Source of the DNA: an uncultured Candidatus Entotheonella sp.
GTDB lineage: Bacteria; Tectomicrobia; Entotheonellia; Entotheonellales; Entotheonellaceae
DNA: 64,000 nucleotides
NCBI GenBank assembly: GCA_958295825.1
Contig: OY282375.1
Coordinates: 1,163,489-1,227,488 of the forward strand
Direction of reading: 5' to 3'
The number at the start of each line of letters is the position of its first letter. Position 1 is the stretch's first letter. Positions 45,746 through 59,277 of this stretch are shown here, in pieces. The notes under the pieces were generated by a model. The model was not told where the DNA came from. It was given only the letters and a program-made list of their open reading frames with translations, and made no database searches. The position numbers and the translations under genes were made by a program.

Positions 45746-46303
45746 ATGCGCATCGAGGGTGGAACCACCAAGGGGCGCCGCCTGCAAACGGTCCCCGGGC
45801 GGCAGGTACGCCCCACCAGCGGCCGGGTCCGGCAAGCCCTCTTCAATACGTTGCGGGAATGGGTTCCCGGTAGTATCTTCGTGGATATGTTTGCCGGCAC
45901 GGGGAGCGTGGGTCTGGAGGCCCTGAGCCAGGGCGCCGGAGAGGTTTATTTCGTTGAGAACGACCGTCGTGCCTTGCTGGCCCTGCGCACCAATATCAGC
46001 CGTTGCGGCGCCGAGTCGCGGACAACTATCGTGGCGGCGTCGCTGCCCCAAGCGGTGCGGAAGCTGCCGGCGACTCGGCAGATAGACGTTCTCTTTCTTG
46101 ACCCGCCTTACACTTCGGATTTGGCAGAGGCGACGCTCATCACCTTGGACGATTGCGTCCTCCTGGCACCCGATGGCCTCATCGTTTGGCAACACGCCGT
46201 GCCGCGTGAACCGCTTGACCTGCCGGGCTATACATTTTGGCAAAATAAACGTTACGGCAATACCCAACTCTCTTTCCTCACCCCAGCGAAAGGACCCCTG
46301 TGA
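45746..46303 (+). CDS. rsmD: 16S rRNA (guanine966-N2)-methyltransferase RsmD
   Basis: A 185-residue SAM-dependent methyltransferase acting on G966 of 16S rRNA. RIEGGTTKGRRLQTVPG, RPTSGRVRQALFNTL, VDMFAGTGSVGLEALSQGA (SAM site) and catalytic VLFLDPPYTSD match RsmD. I chose the ATG at 45746 because the family start M-R-I-x-G-G falls exactly there; the longer frame would overlap hemB. It overlaps mnmA by 4 bases. Confidence 0.92.
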   Translation: MRIEGGTTKGRRLQTVPGRQVRPTSGRVRQALFNTLREWVPGSIFVDMFAGTGSVGLEALSQGAGEVYFVENDRRALLALRTNISRCGAESRTTIVAASLPQAVRKLPATRQIDVLFLDPPYTSDLAEATLITLDDCVLLAPDGLIVWQHAVPREPLDLPGYTFWQNKRYGNTQLSFLTPAKGPL

Positions 46304-47382
46304 GCAAGCGCGTGGTTGTGGCAATGAGCGGCGGCGTTGACAGTTCGGTATGCGCCGCCCTGCTGCACGCCCAGGGGTACGAGTGCATCGGCGTTACCAT
46401 GAAGCTCTGGGACGGCCCGGAAGCCGTCGAGGGGCATCGCAAAACGTGCTGCACACTGGACGACGTTTCCGACGCGCGGCGGGTTGCCAGTCAGTTGGGC
46501 ATCCCTTTCTACGTAGCGAATCTCAAGGAGCCGTTTGCCCGGCACGTCATCGACGATTTCATCTCTTCCTACCAGAATGGCTATACCCCTAACCCGTGTG
46601 CACAATGCAACCGCCATCTGAAATTCGCCGCCTTGCAGCAACGGGCGCAGCAACTTGGCGCCGACTGCGTGGCCACCGGCCATTACGCGAGCGTGATGCG
46701 CGCCGATGACGGGCGGTACCACATCCGGCGCGGCAGGGACGGCGGCAAGGATCAGTCGTACTTCCTCTTCGACCTGTCTCAGGAGCAGTTAAGCCACGCC
46801 ATGTTTCCACTCGGTGATTTCAGCAAGGACGAGGTGCGGGACATGGCCTCGCAATTCGGCCTCAAGGTGGCGGCGAAGCCGGAGAGTCAGGAAATCTGCT
46901 TCATACCCGACGGCGATTACCGAACGTTCCTGCGGCCCCGGCTGGACACGGACACCTTTCGACCGGGGCCTGTCGTCGACACCTCCGGCAAGGTGCTCGG
47001 CGAACATCAGGGCCTGCCTTTTTACACCGTGGGGCAACGGCGTGGGCTGGGCATCGCCGCGGCGCAGCCGTTGCACGTGGTCAGCGTACAGCCGACCGAC
47101 AACACCTTGGTGGTCGGGACACGACACGAGGCGACAAGGGACACCTTCACGATAGAACGCCTGAACTGGATGCAAACACCCCCCGCGGGTCTGTTAGACA
47201 CTACCGTGCAGATTCGCTACCGCCAGCAGCCCATCCCGGCAACGGTGCATCCTGCGGACGGCGAGCAGGCCCGGGTAGAGTTGCGCGAACCGCAGTTTGC
47301 CGTCGCGCCCGGGCAGGCGGCGGTGTTCTATGATCACGATACGGTCATCGGCGGCGGCTGGATTGCCCGTCACGCAGAATAG
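46300..47382 (+). CDS. mnmA: tRNA-specific 2-thiouridylase MnmA
   Basis: A 360-residue enzyme that thiolates U34 of tRNAs for Lys, Glu and Gln. The PP-loop is VVAMSGGVDSSVCAALLHAQG; catalytic Cys are in NPCAQCNRHLKF and PESQEICFIPDGDY; GHYASVMR and KDQSYFLFDLSQEQL complete the core, and the C-terminal beta barrel follows. The GTG start overlaps the rsmD stop. Sulfur would come from a cysteine desulfurase not encoded nearby. Confidence 0.96.
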   Translation: MSKRVVVAMSGGVDSSVCAALLHAQGYECIGVTMKLWDGPEAVEGHRKTCCTLDDVSDARRVASQLGIPFYVANLKEPFARHVIDDFISSYQNGYTPNPCAQCNRHLKFAALQQRAQQLGADCVATGHYASVMRADDGRYHIRRGRDGGKDQSYFLFDLSQEQLSHAMFPLGDFSKDEVRDMASQFGLKVAAKPESQEICFIPDGDYRTFLRPRLDTDTFRPGPVVDTSGKVLGEHQGLPFYTVGQRRGLGIAAAQPLHVVSVQPTDNTLVVGTRHEATRDTFTIERLNWMQTPPAGLLDTTVQIRYRQQPIPATVHPADGEQARVELREPQFAVAPGQAAVFYDHDTVIGGGWIARHAE

Positions 47383-47404
47383 GACATCAGCAGGAGGGAA
47401 GGTC

Positions 47405-47866
47405 ATGACAACGGAGCATTCGCCGGAGGAACAGGAGGAGAAAGGGTTCATCGTATCCGATAAGCGATTATTCACGCCTTCCGGGGAAAGAGTCACTGAC
47501 GCCAGCCCGCCCGAGCCTGCCGAGCCCGAAACTCCGTCGCCGCCCAAGCAGGAGGAACCTGCAGCGACCCAGCAGCCGCAAACGCCGCCGAAGGAAGCCG
47601 CTCCGCAAGACCTGCCACCAGTCGATTTCGCCGCCTTCGTGATGATGCTGACCAACAACGTAATGGTTTTCTTGGGGCAGGTGCCCAACCCGCTTACCCA
47701 ACAGCCACAGGTCGATCTGGCGCAGGCGCAACACACCATTGACGTCATCATGATGCTGCGGGAAAAGACCCGCGGCAATCTGACCACCGAGGAAGACCGC
47801 TTTCTGCAGGAATTGCTCCCGCAGCTTCAAATGGCTTACGTTCAGGCCAAGCAACAAGTCGGATAA
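47405..47866 (+). CDS. DUF1844 protein
   Basis: A 153-residue protein. The N-terminal half is Pro/Glu-rich and disordered (about residues 25-75). The C-terminal DUF1844 domain begins DFAAFVMMLTNNVMVFLGQVP, then DLAQAQHTIDVIMMLREKTRGNLTTEEDRFLQELLPQLQMAYVQ. Its function is unknown. The family is common in Deltaproteobacteria, Acidobacteria and Nitrospirota-type genomes, which supports the host placement. It follows mnmA by 22 bases with GGAGGGAAGG upstream. Confidence 0.85.
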   Translation: MTTEHSPEEQEEKGFIVSDKRLFTPSGERVTDASPPEPAEPETPSPPKQEEPAATQQPQTPPKEAAPQDLPPVDFAAFVMMLTNNVMVFLGQVPNPLTQQPQVDLAQAQHTIDVIMMLREKTRGNLTTEEDRFLQELLPQLQMAYVQAKQQVG

Positions 47867-47955
47867 ACGCGGAAGAACGCCCACAGCCCCACGAAGCGAG
47901 CCCAGCGCTCGTAGATGGGGCATATTCGTTGCGAACAGCACGAGCGGAGCGAGTG

Positions 47956-49767
47956 ATGGGACGGGTGCAGACGCTGCCCGAGGGTGTGATCAATCATATT
48001 GCCGCCGGCGAGGTGGTGGAGCGCCCGGCTTCCATCGTCAAGGAACTGCTCGAAAACGCCCTGGATGCACAGGCGCAAACCATTAAGGTGGCGGTGCAAA
48101 AGGGTGGCGTCGAACTGATCCAGGTGGATGACGACGGCATCGGCATGGACGCCGCCGACGCGGTGCAGTGCTTCACGCGCCACGCAACCAGCAAGATAAC
48201 GGCCTTGGCGGATCTCGACGACTTGGCGACCCTCGGCTTCCGTGGTGAGGCGCTCCCCAGCATTGCATCGGTGTCTCGCCTGCACCTAGTCACGCGGTGC
48301 CAGGTAGACAATGCCGCGACGCGCGTCAGGATAGATGGCGGCGAGTTTGCAGGTGTGGAAACCTGTGGCGCCCCACCGGGCACGTCCCTACGGGTCAGCG
48401 AGCTTTTCTACAACACCCCGGCGCGCCTGAAATTCCTCAAGCATCCCACCACCGAAGCCAGCCATATCACCCAGTGCTTCACCGGCTTGGCATTGCTGGC
48501 CCAGCACGTCCACATGAGCCTTCATTTGAACGACCGGCTGCACACCCAGGCGCCGGCAGGAAGCCTCGGTGAACGCATCGAGGCCATCTTTGGGGCGGGG
48601 CTGCAGCAAGAGCTTTTACCGCTGGAGGACAGCACGGACGGCCTGCGGGTGCACGGCTTTATCGCCAAGGCAACCTTTCACCGCGCCACGCGGCGGCAGC
48701 AGTTTCTGTTCGTCAATGGACGCCTGGTGCAGAGCCGCCCGATCGGCCACGCGCTCTATGAGGCGTACCGAACGCTGCTGCCGCGAGACCGCCATCCGGT
48801 GAGCTTCCTGTTCCTCACCCTGCCCGGTAGCGACGTCGACGTGAACGTGCATCCGGCCAAACTTGAGGTGCGGTTTCGTCAAGAGGCGCGCTTGTACGAC
48901 CATTTGCGACGCCTCTTCCAACGGCGCTTACAGGAGAGTCTCAGCGCTCCCAGGCCGAATGCGGCAGACAACGGCCAAGCGACGTTCCCGCCCCCCGAGA
49001 CGCTCGCCCGCGGCAACGTGCCGATGATGTGGCAGACAGGTCAGGTCAGCGCCACCGAGACGCGAGGGGAACCCGACGACGTGCCCGACCCATCCCCGCC
49101 TGTTGGCAGGCCTGCGCCCGCCCAACCGACGCAAGGGCTCAACCTTTACGCCGGCTACCCAGAGGCCAATCGAGTCATTCTGGAAGGGCGCCCGGTGGGG
49201 CAACTGCACGACACCTACCTATTGCTGCAATACCCGGGTGGCGTAATGTTCGTTGACCAGCATGCGGCCCACGAGCGCATCGTGTACGAGCGTCTACGCG
49301 CCCAGATGGACGACGGCCCAGTGGAATCGCAGCGCCTGTTGTTCCCAACCACGCTCGATTTGGGCGCCACCGACCCGCAGTGGGTTGAGAGTTGCCTGCC
49401 ACAACTGGAATCGCTCGGTTTCAGTCTGGAGCATTTTGGAGGCAACACCTTTCGCCTGCTCAGCGTGCCAGCCGTACTCGCCAGCCGTGACTATTCCGCC
49501 GCCTTAATGGACATTCTCGAAACGCTGCGCTCGCCCACCGTCGAAGACGTGTTTGAAGAAGGTCTGCCAAGGCTCTTCCACCGCCTGTTGACGGTCACTG
49601 CCTGTCATGCTGCCATCCGCGCCCACCAGCGCTTGCAAGATGAAGAGATGCGCGCTCTGATGCACGATTTGGCACGCAGCAACATGCCATTCACTTGCCC
49701 GCATGGCCGCCCCGTGCTTTTGCACATCGCCCTGCCCGATATCGAGAAGAAATTCCTGCGGTGTTAG
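47956..49767 (+). CDS. mutL: DNA mismatch repair protein MutL
   Basis: A 603-residue GHKL ATPase. N-terminal motifs: [57 protein letters not shown] Pro-rich linker spans about 340-400. The C-terminal domain contains [12 protein letters not shown] (DQHA-x2-E-x4-E), plus [12 protein letters not shown] and TCPHGRP, so this MutL should be a latent nickase, unlike that of E. coli. No mutS is adjacent. The ATG at 47956 is chosen because homology begins there. Confidence 0.94.
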   Translation: MGRVQTLPEGVINHIAAGEVVERPASIVKELLENALDAQAQTIKVAVQKGGVELIQVDDDGIGMDAADAVQCFTRHATSKITALADLDDLATLGFRGEALPSIASVSRLHLVTRCQVDNAATRVRIDGGEFAGVETCGAPPGTSLRVSELFYNTPARLKFLKHPTTEASHITQCFTGLALLAQHVHMSLHLNDRLHTQAPAGSLGERIEAIFGAGLQQELLPLEDSTDGLRVHGFIAKATFHRATRRQQFLFVNGRLVQSRPIGHALYEAYRTLLPRDRHPVSFLFLTLPGSDVDVNVHPAKLEVRFRQEARLYDHLRRLFQRRLQESLSAPRPNAADNGQATFPPPETLARGNVPMMWQTGQVSATETRGEPDDVPDPSPPVGRPAPAQPTQGLNLYAGYPEANRVILEGRPVGQLHDTYLLLQYPGGVMFVDQHAAHERIVYERLRAQMDDGPVESQRLLFPTTLDLGATDPQWVESCLPQLESLGFSLEHFGGNTFRLLSVPAVLASRDYSAALMDILETLRSPTVEDVFEEGLPRLFHRLLTVTACHAAIRAHQRLQDEEMRALMHDLARSNMPFTCPHGRPVLLHIALPDIEKKFLRC

Positions 49768-49811
49768 AGGGGCACCGTCCACACTTATGATTCCAGAAGG
49801 AGGTCACCACC

Positions 49812-51275
49812 ATGCTCGAAGAATCACTGCCTGAGGGCTTGACGTTTGACGACGTGTTGCTGTTGCCCGCCCATTCGGACGTGCTGCCGCGTGACACCGA
49901 CGTGGCGACGCTGCTGACCAACGACCTTGAGCTCAACATCCCGCTGCTCAGCGCGGCGATGGATACGGTCACCGAGGCCAATCTCGCCATCGCCCTGGCG
50001 CAGGAGGGCGGCATCGGCATCATCCACAAGAATCTCAGCATCGAGGCGCAGGCCGCCGAGGTGGATAAGGTCAAGCGCTCCGAAAGCGGCATGATCGTGG
50101 ATCCCATCACCATGGGGCCGCACCAGCGGGTGCAGGAAGCCATTGAGGTGATGACGCGCTACCGGATTTCCGGCATTCCCATCACCGAGGGGCCGAAGCT
50201 GGCGGGGATTCTCACGAATCGCGATCTGCGTTTTGTGACCGACCTGCAACAGCCGGTATCCGCCTTGATGACGTCCGAAAAGCTGGTCACGGTGCCGCAA
50301 GGCACCAACTTGGACGAGGCGCAAAAATTGCTGCACCAGCACCGCATCGAAAAGCTCCTGGTTGTGGACGACGCCTTCCACCTGAAAGGGTTGATCACCA
50401 TCAAGGATATCGAGAAACGCCGGCGCTATCCCCTGGCCTGCAAGGACACGCTGGGCCGCTTGCGAGTCGGGGCGGCGGTCGGCCTCGGGGAAGACCGGCA
50501 CGAACGGCTGGCGGAGCTGGAGCGTTACGACGTGGACGTGGTGGTAGTCGATTCGGCTCACGGGCACGCCACCAGCGTCCTGGCAGCCGTCGAGGAAGCT
50601 AAGAAGATGTGCCCCGGCCTGCAGGTCATCGGTGGCAACGTCGCCACTGCGGAGGCCGCCAACGCGCTCATCAACGCGGGTGCCGACGCGGTGAAGGTCG
50701 GCATGGGGCCGTCGTCCATTTGCACGACGCGCGTGGTAGCGGGCATCGGCGTGCCACAGCTGACGGCGATTGCCGAGTGCGCCAAGGTGGGCGAGCGATT
50801 CGGCATTCCGGTCATTGCCGACGGCGGTATCAAGTATTCGGGCGACATCGTCAAGGCGCTGGCGGCCGGGGCCTCTTGCGTGATGATCGGCAGCATTTTC
50901 GCGGGCACCGAGGAAAGCCCGGGCGAGCGCGTTTTGTACCAAGGCCGCAGTTACAAGACTTATCGCGGCATGGGCTCCCTCGGCGCCATGTCCGGCGGCA
51001 AGGGGGACCGCTATTTCCAAGGCGATGAGAAACAGACGAGCAAGCTGGTGCCGGAGGGCGTTGAGGGCCGCATCCCGTACAAGGGCTCGCTGGCGGACGT
51101 GGTGTACCAACTCGTCGGCGGCGTGCGGGCCGGAATGGGCTACTGCGGCTGCGGCACCCTGGCCGCCCTGCGCCGCGACAGCCGCTTCATCCGCATCACC
51201 AACGCCGGCTTGCGGGAAAGCCACGTGCACGACGTCATCGTTACGCAGGAAGCGCCGAATTACCAAGCCGAGTAG
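49812..51275 (+). CDS. guaB: Inosine-5'-monophosphate dehydrogenase
   Basis: A 487-residue enzyme oxidising IMP to XMP, the committed step to [25 protein letters not shown] opens the barrel; two CBS domains are inserted at about residues 95-210 ([28 protein letters not shown]). Catalytic Cys lies in [34 protein letters not shown] and the flap region [10 protein letters not shown] with [11 protein letters not shown] follow. AGGAGG lies 7 bases upstream. Possibly linked with hpt purine salvage, though the two are far apart. Confidence 0.97.
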   Translation: MLEESLPEGLTFDDVLLLPAHSDVLPRDTDVATLLTNDLELNIPLLSAAMDTVTEANLAIALAQEGGIGIIHKNLSIEAQAAEVDKVKRSESGMIVDPITMGPHQRVQEAIEVMTRYRISGIPITEGPKLAGILTNRDLRFVTDLQQPVSALMTSEKLVTVPQGTNLDEAQKLLHQHRIEKLLVVDDAFHLKGLITIKDIEKRRRYPLACKDTLGRLRVGAAVGLGEDRHERLAELERYDVDVVVVDSAHGHATSVLAAVEEAKKMCPGLQVIGGNVATAEAANALINAGADAVKVGMGPSSICTTRVVAGIGVPQLTAIAECAKVGERFGIPVIADGGIKYSGDIVKALAAGASCVMIGSIFAGTEESPGERVLYQGRSYKTYRGMGSLGAMSGGKGDRYFQGDEKQTSKLVPEGVEGRIPYKGSLADVVYQLVGGVRAGMGYCGCGTLAALRRDSRFIRITNAGLRESHVHDVIVTQEAPNYQAE

Positions 51276-51303
51276 CGCACACATCCGAGGAGAAGGCGCA
51301 TTC

Positions 51304-54748
<3,445 letters not shown>

Positions 54749-54765
<17 letters not shown>

Positions 54766-55477
54766 AAGCGCCGGCTTGGAGGGTGTCATGGAGTGGTTGC
54801 CCATGTCATTTTCGGAGATTGCCGGGCAGCTTGGCGGCTTGGTTCTGCCCATCGCCTCGCTGGCTTCGTGGGGGGGACTTGCCCTGTGCTCGGTGGTCGT
54901 CCTGGGCCTGTTGCTGGAGCGCAGTGTGGTGCTGCGGCGCAGGCGCATCATCCCGGCAGGCTTTCTCGAACAGGTGCGGCGCCACTGGTACAAGGGCGAC
55001 GTGAAAGCAGCGCTGGCCTGCTGCGACGAGGAACGCGCTGCCATTTCCCGTATTCTGCGCGCCGGCTTGGGCCGTCACGAGGCCGACAGGGAGGAGATCG
55101 AGAAGGCGCTGGAAGTCGCAGGCCAACTTGAGCTGTACAACCTCAGCAGCTATATCCGCGGCTTCGGCTTGGTCGCGAGCCTGGCGCCAATGCTGGGCTT
55201 TCTCGGCACCGTGGCCGGCATGATCGGCGCATTCAATGCCATCGCCGCAGCCGGCACGAGCAATCCTTCCCTGGTGGCAAACGGCATCTCCGCCGCCCTG
55301 CTGAGCACCGCGTCGGGCCTTGTCATCGGCATCCCCGCCCTTGCTCTGTATCATTTCTTCCGCGGCCGCGTGGACCGCTTTGTGCAGGAGCTGGAAGAAG
55401 TGGCGCTCGAACTCGTCGAAGACCTCATGCAGCGACAGAGAGTAAGCGAACTCAGGAGACAGGCAGATGCGGTTTAA
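54749..55477 (+). CDS. MotA/TolQ/ExbB proton-channel protein
   Basis: A 242-residue inner-membrane protein with three hydrophobic segments (about 30-52, 135-160, 175-200). IRGFGLVASLAPMLGFLGTVAGMIGAFNAIA and ISAALLSTASGLVIGIPALALYHFF are the channel-forming helices of the ExbB/TolQ family. With the ExbD/TolR-like partner it uses the proton gradient to energise outer-membrane transport (TonB) or envelope constriction (Tol-Pal). Its start lies within the last codons of dnaE, so translation may be coupled. No tonB, tolA, tolB or pal lies nearby, so ExbB versus TolQ is open. Confidence 0.9.
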
Positions 55478-55868
55478 GCGTCATGAAGACGATCGTGGTG
55501 GGCAGTTTGAACTCATTTCCATGACGGATATCGTCTTTCTCCTGCTGATCTTCTTCATGATTTCCACCACCTTTGTCGATCTCGGCAGCCATTTGGACAT
55601 ACAACTGCCGGAGGCCCCGGGCGGCGAGACCGAACAGACGGCGCAGTCTTACCTGATCGAAATGGGAATGCAAAACACACTGCTGCTTGACGGAATGCCC
55701 GTGCAATTGCACGAGATACTGGAAAAACTCGCCGAAAATCGCACGCCGGGCCGTCAGGATTCGGTGGTCATCAGGGCCGACAAACGGCTGCCTTATGGCG
55801 AGGTGATGGCGGTTTTAGGATTGGTACGGCAGACGCAAATCCGTGATATCGCGGTTGCTGTGCGTTGA
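55467..55868 (+). CDS. ExbD/TolR biopolymer transport protein
   Basis: A 133-residue protein with one N-terminal transmembrane segment in LISMTDIVFLLLIFFMISTTF, where the Asp is the expected proton-carrying residue, and a periplasmic domain ending VVIRADKRLPYGEVMAVLGLVRQTQIRDIAVAV. Partner of the preceding channel protein, with which it overlaps by 11 bases. AGGAG lies 8 bases before the ATG. Confidence 0.9.
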   Translation: MRFKRHEDDRGGQFELISMTDIVFLLLIFFMISTTFVDLGSHLDIQLPEAPGGETEQTAQSYLIEMGMQNTLLLDGMPVQLHEILEKLAENRTPGRQDSVVIRADKRLPYGEVMAVLGLVRQTQIRDIAVAVR

Positions 55869-56004
55869 TCTTTGTGCTTGCTTGGAGATGGCTAACTGCC
55901 TACCATATTTTCTCTGCGCTTTTGTAGAGTGCTATTGATCTGGCGATTCGAGCAACAAAGCGCAGGTTTCATCGTGCGGTTTGGCGTGAAAGAAAATCAG
56001 ACGG

Positions 56005-56235
56005 ATGGCCCACGGCAACGAATCATCGGAGAAGCGGTCCCGGTGGCTGCGGCGAGCGGCGTACTGGGGCGGGCGGCTGTTTCAGATTCTCGGCCTGCTG
56101 CTGCTGTGGTGGATCCTGCTTATTTTCCCAACCGCCAAGGATATCCGCGTCCTGCTCTACGGTGGGGTAGCGGTGGCCGCGGCGGTGTTTTATCTGGGTT
56201 GGCTGGTCATCCGGTGGGCCATGAAGACAGCGTGA
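56005..56235 (+). CDS. Small two-helix membrane protein, unknown
   Basis: A 76-residue protein with a basic N-terminus (SSEKRSRWLRRAAYWGG) and two transmembrane helices (about 24-42 and 50-71). Positive-inside residues suggest both ends lie in the cytoplasm. I do not recognise a family. The ribosome-binding site is weak. It follows exbD by 136 bases that show nothing else. Confidence 0.55.
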   Translation: MAHGNESSEKRSRWLRRAAYWGGRLFQILGLLLLWWILLIFPTAKDIRVLLYGGVAVAAAVFYLGWLVIRWAMKTA

Positions 56236-56272
56236 AAACCGAGTCTAGCTGATTGTCCGAAGGGTCCAGGAC

Positions 56273-56854
56273 ATGGTGCCGATGCTGACAAAAAAGACGC
56301 TCTGCTTGTTCGAAGTGGAGCTTGCCGCCGCTGCGCTGCCGTCGTGTGAAGCACGGCTTGCCATTGACTACAAACGGTTGGACGCCGCGGCTTGGGCAGA
56401 GCAGCCGAATGTCGATCACGTTACCGACCGGTACTTGTTTCAAGCTCGATTCGACCGCGGCGAACTCGTCTGGACGGCCCATAACGACGCCAACAAGATC
56501 ATTTCGTATTGCTGGGTTACCCGGAAATCGGTCGAGATTGGCGAGATCGGTCGCGCCATCAACCCACGCGCTGACGAAATCTACCTGTACGATGCCTTCA
56601 CGTTCGCGGAATATCGCGGGCAGAATCTGTATCCGGCTATTTTACAAAGGATTCTGGAACACAGCCGGGATGCCGGACTGCGGCGCGCCTTGATTTTCGT
56701 GATGAGTGACAACGTGGCCTCGATTCGCGGCGTTCGCAAGGCGGGCTTTCGCGAGTTTCAGCGCGTCAAGTATTACAACATTATCGGTTTCGTCCGTTAT
56801 TCGTACCTGCCGTCCCTTAGCCACGCCGCGGGGGTCGACCTGCTTCCTGCTTGA
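56273..56854 (+). CDS. GNAT-family N-acetyltransferase
   Basis: A 193-residue GNAT-fold protein. The acetyl-CoA loop is FAEYRGQNLYPAILQRILEHSRDAGLRRALIFV (R-G-x-x-x-x-x-x region), followed by NVASIRGVRKAGFREFQRV, a typical GNAT C-terminal half. The N-terminal half is more variable. It would move an acetyl or other acyl group to an amine; the target is unknown. It precedes a FemAB-like acyltransferase and a glycosyltransferase in the same direction, so it may act on a cell-surface glycolipid or sugar. Confidence 0.72.
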   Translation: MVPMLTKKTLCLFEVELAAAALPSCEARLAIDYKRLDAAAWAEQPNVDHVTDRYLFQARFDRGELVWTAHNDANKIISYCWVTRKSVEIGEIGRAINPRADEIYLYDAFTFAEYRGQNLYPAILQRILEHSRDAGLRRALIFVMSDNVASIRGVRKAGFREFQRVKYYNIIGFVRYSYLPSLSHAAGVDLLPA

Positions 56855-56926
56855 CGAAGTCGCAGATGTCTTGCAGTCGGCGAGGCCGCGCGGTGGGCTG
56901 CCTTCCTCTTGGTAAGGATTCCTTTC

Positions 56927-57964
56927 ATGTATGTTGATGTTTTGACGACCGAAACGGCCTTCCAGACGCTGCGGCCTGAGTGGCTGCGGCTGCTCGGCGA
57001 GATGTCTTTTCAGAGCGTGTTTTTCACGCCGCACTGGCAGGAAACGTGGTGGCGCCATTTCGGAGCCGGGCGGCAGTTAGCGATTCTCACAGTACGCTCC
57101 AACGACGGCCGGCTACAGGGTCTTGCGCCTCTGATGAGAAACAACGGCGACACGGATACCGCCCGGCTGGAATTCATCGGCGACCTCGAACTGTGTGATT
57201 ATTTCGACCTGCTCATTTCTCCGCACCGGCAGGATGACGTCGTACAAGCGATGGCAGATTACCTCGTGTCACAGGCTGGTGAAGATGTGGAAATTTGCCT
57301 GAGCAATCTGTCGGCCAGTTCGGCGACGGCAGCCCTGCTACAGGGCAGCTTGACCAAACAGGGATTGTTGGTGGAAACCGAGACGATCGAAACTTGCCCT
57401 ACCATCGTTTTCCCCGCGGATTGGAACGCCTACTTGGCCACCCTGCGCGGCAAAGACCGTCACGAGCTGCGCCGCAAGCTTCGCCGCGCCGAGAACACCG
57501 CCGAGCTTGCCTACACCGTCACCAACACGCCGGAGCGGATCGATGAGGACCTGGATACCTTTATCGCCCTGCACCGCATGAGCCAGCAGAACGACAAGCA
57601 GGGCTTCATGACCTCGTCAAAGGTGGCTTTCTTTAGAGACATGGCACATCAGCTATGGCGGGAAGGGTGGCTGGAACTCGCCTTCCTGCACGCCGATGAC
57701 CGGCCCATCGCAGGGCTGTGCTGTATGACCTACGGCACCACCTATGCGGCGTATAATTCGGGTTACCATCCGGGTTATGGCGCCCTGAGCGCGGGGATTG
57801 TGCTGTTTGCCAACCGAATCCGCAGCGCCATAGACCGCGGCTTCATCGCTTTCGACTTTCTGCGCGGCAATGAAGCTTACAAGTACCGCTTCGGCGCCAG
57901 CGACCGCCCACTGTCGCAGTTCATGGTGCGGAGTGTTTGCCCGGTTCAGGAATCGTGCGTATGA
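56927..57964 (+). CDS. GNAT/FemAB-like (BioF2-type) acyltransferase
   Basis: A 345-residue double-GNAT-fold protein. FTPHWQETWWRHFGAG near residue 30, LEFIGDLELCDYFDLLI near 85, WNAYLATLRGKDRHELRRKLRR near 170 and YAAYNSGYHPGYGALSAGIVLFANRI and FDFLRGNEAYKYRFGA toward the end match the bacterial CelD/FemAB/BioF2-like family, often found with exopolysaccharide or cell-wall genes. Substrate unknown. AAGGA lies 8 bases upstream of the ATG at 56927. It overlaps the next gene by 4 bases, so it is coupled to the glycosyltransferase. Confidence 0.75.
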   Translation: MYVDVLTTETAFQTLRPEWLRLLGEMSFQSVFFTPHWQETWWRHFGAGRQLAILTVRSNDGRLQGLAPLMRNNGDTDTARLEFIGDLELCDYFDLLISPHRQDDVVQAMADYLVSQAGEDVEICLSNLSASSATAALLQGSLTKQGLLVETETIETCPTIVFPADWNAYLATLRGKDRHELRRKLRRAENTAELAYTVTNTPERIDEDLDTFIALHRMSQQNDKQGFMTSSKVAFFRDMAHQLWREGWLELAFLHADDRPIAGLCCMTYGTTYAAYNSGYHPGYGALSAGIVLFANRIRSAIDRGFIAFDFLRGNEAYKYRFGASDRPLSQFMVRSVCPVQESCV

Positions 57965-59274
57965 GGTCCGTTGTAACCCCTGTGTTACCTCCACAGCGGG
58001 TGGCTATGATCAGTGTACACAGTTGCCCACTGGCTACCCTGGGCGGACGTGAAACCGGCGGCATGAATGTTTACGTGCGGGAATTGAGCCGCCATCTGAG
58101 CAATCTAGGCATTGCCGTGGACGTCTACACACGTCGCCAGGACCCTTGCCATCCCACCGTGGTTGACTTTGCAGACCAGGCGCGCGTCGTCCACTTGTCC
58201 GCCGGCCCAGCGGCGCCGTACAGCAAGCACCGCGTCTGGGATCACCTGCCCGAATTTGTCGAGGGCGTGCAGGACTTCATCAACGAGCACACGCTGCAGT
58301 ACGACATCATCCACAGCCACTACTGGTTGTCCGGCTGGGTGGCGATGCAGCTTCGTCAGACCCTTGACCTGCCCATCGTGCACATGTCCCATACCCTCGG
58401 TTACCCGAAAAACGCAGCGGCCCAGCTTCCCTGGGAGCAGGAGCCCAGTCGGCGGCTGCAGGTCGAGCGTACGGTGCTTCAGAGCAGCGACGCCTTGGTC
58501 GCGGAGAGCCCCGCCAGCAAGCAGCACATGGTGTGGCATTACGACGTCGCCCCGGCCAACGTAGCGGTCATCCCCTGCGGCGTTGATATGGGACGTTTCC
58601 GACCCCAGGATAAACGGCGGGCCAGGGCTGCCTTGGCGTTGCCGCCCACGGCGCCGACCTTGCTCTTTGTCGGGCGTTTACAGCCTTCCAAGGGCATCGA
58701 TACCTTGCTGCAGGCCGCAGCTGATATCCGTCGTGACTATCCGGACGTAGGCGTTTTGGTCGTGGGTGGCGGGCTCGATGATCAGGACGAACGTGAAACG
58801 GCGGAACTCAATCGCCTGCAAATACTGGGACACAGATTGGGGCTAAGCAACGTGCATTACATCAAGGCACAGCCCCAGGAAAAATTGGCGCAGTATTACG
58901 CTGCCGCCGACATTTTTGTCATGCCGTCGCACTACGAATCATTCGGCATGGTGGCGTTAGAAGCAATGGCCTGCGGCACGCCGGTGGTGGCGTCGAAAGT
59001 CGGCGGCTTGGCCTCCACAATCGTTCACGGCGATTCCGGCTTGCTAGTTCCCTCGGGCGACTGGCGGGCTTTTGCGCAGGCCATTTCCCGTCTCCTGGCC
59101 TCCCCGCAGTTGCAAAGCGCCATGCGCCAAGCCGGCCCCGAACGGGCGCAAGCTTTCGCTTGGCCTCTTATCGTCGAGAACAACGTGCGGCTTTATCGCC
59201 GTCTCATCCTTCAGCAGAACCCCACGACATCCACGCTCGCCGTTGGCGTCCCCTGTTCCACTACCCCCGCCTGA
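57961..59274 (+). CDS. GT4-family glycosyltransferase (MshA/sucrose-phosphate-synthase-like)
   Basis: A 437-residue GT-B fold glycosyltransferase. N-terminal domain: MISVHSCPLATLGGRETGGMNVYVRELSRHL with the donor/acceptor loop, YDIIHSHYWLSGWVA and HMSHTLGYPKN; C-terminal domain: VIPCGVDMGRFRP, LLFVGRLQPSKGIDTLLQAA, and the E-x7-E motif in PSHYESFGMVALEAMACGTPVVASKVGG. The closest recalled patterns are MshA and sucrose-phosphate-synthase-like enzymes using a nucleotide sugar. Acceptor unknown. ATGA overlap with the FemAB-like gene and a 3-base gap to the VanZ-like gene suggest one unit. Confidence 0.85.
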   Translation: MRSVVTPVLPPQRVAMISVHSCPLATLGGRETGGMNVYVRELSRHLSNLGIAVDVYTRRQDPCHPTVVDFADQARVVHLSAGPAAPYSKHRVWDHLPEFVEGVQDFINEHTLQYDIIHSHYWLSGWVAMQLRQTLDLPIVHMSHTLGYPKNAAAQLPWEQEPSRRLQVERTVLQSSDALVAESPASKQHMVWHYDVAPANVAVIPCGVDMGRFRPQDKRRARAALALPPTAPTLLFVGRLQPSKGIDTLLQAAADIRRDYPDVGVLVVGGGLDDQDERETAELNRLQILGHRLGLSNVHYIKAQPQEKLAQYYAAADIFVMPSHYESFGMVALEAMACGTPVVASKVGGLASTIVHGDSGLLVPSGDWRAFAQAISRLLASPQLQSAMRQAGPERAQAFAWPLIVENNVRLYRRLILQQNPTTSTLAVGVPCSTTPA

Positions 59275-59277
59275 GTC

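Noticed and set aside
51025-51303. Upstream extension of dnaE into guaB
   Set aside because: The frame is open, but it only overlaps guaB; PHP-domain homology and a good ribosome-binding site place the start at 51304.
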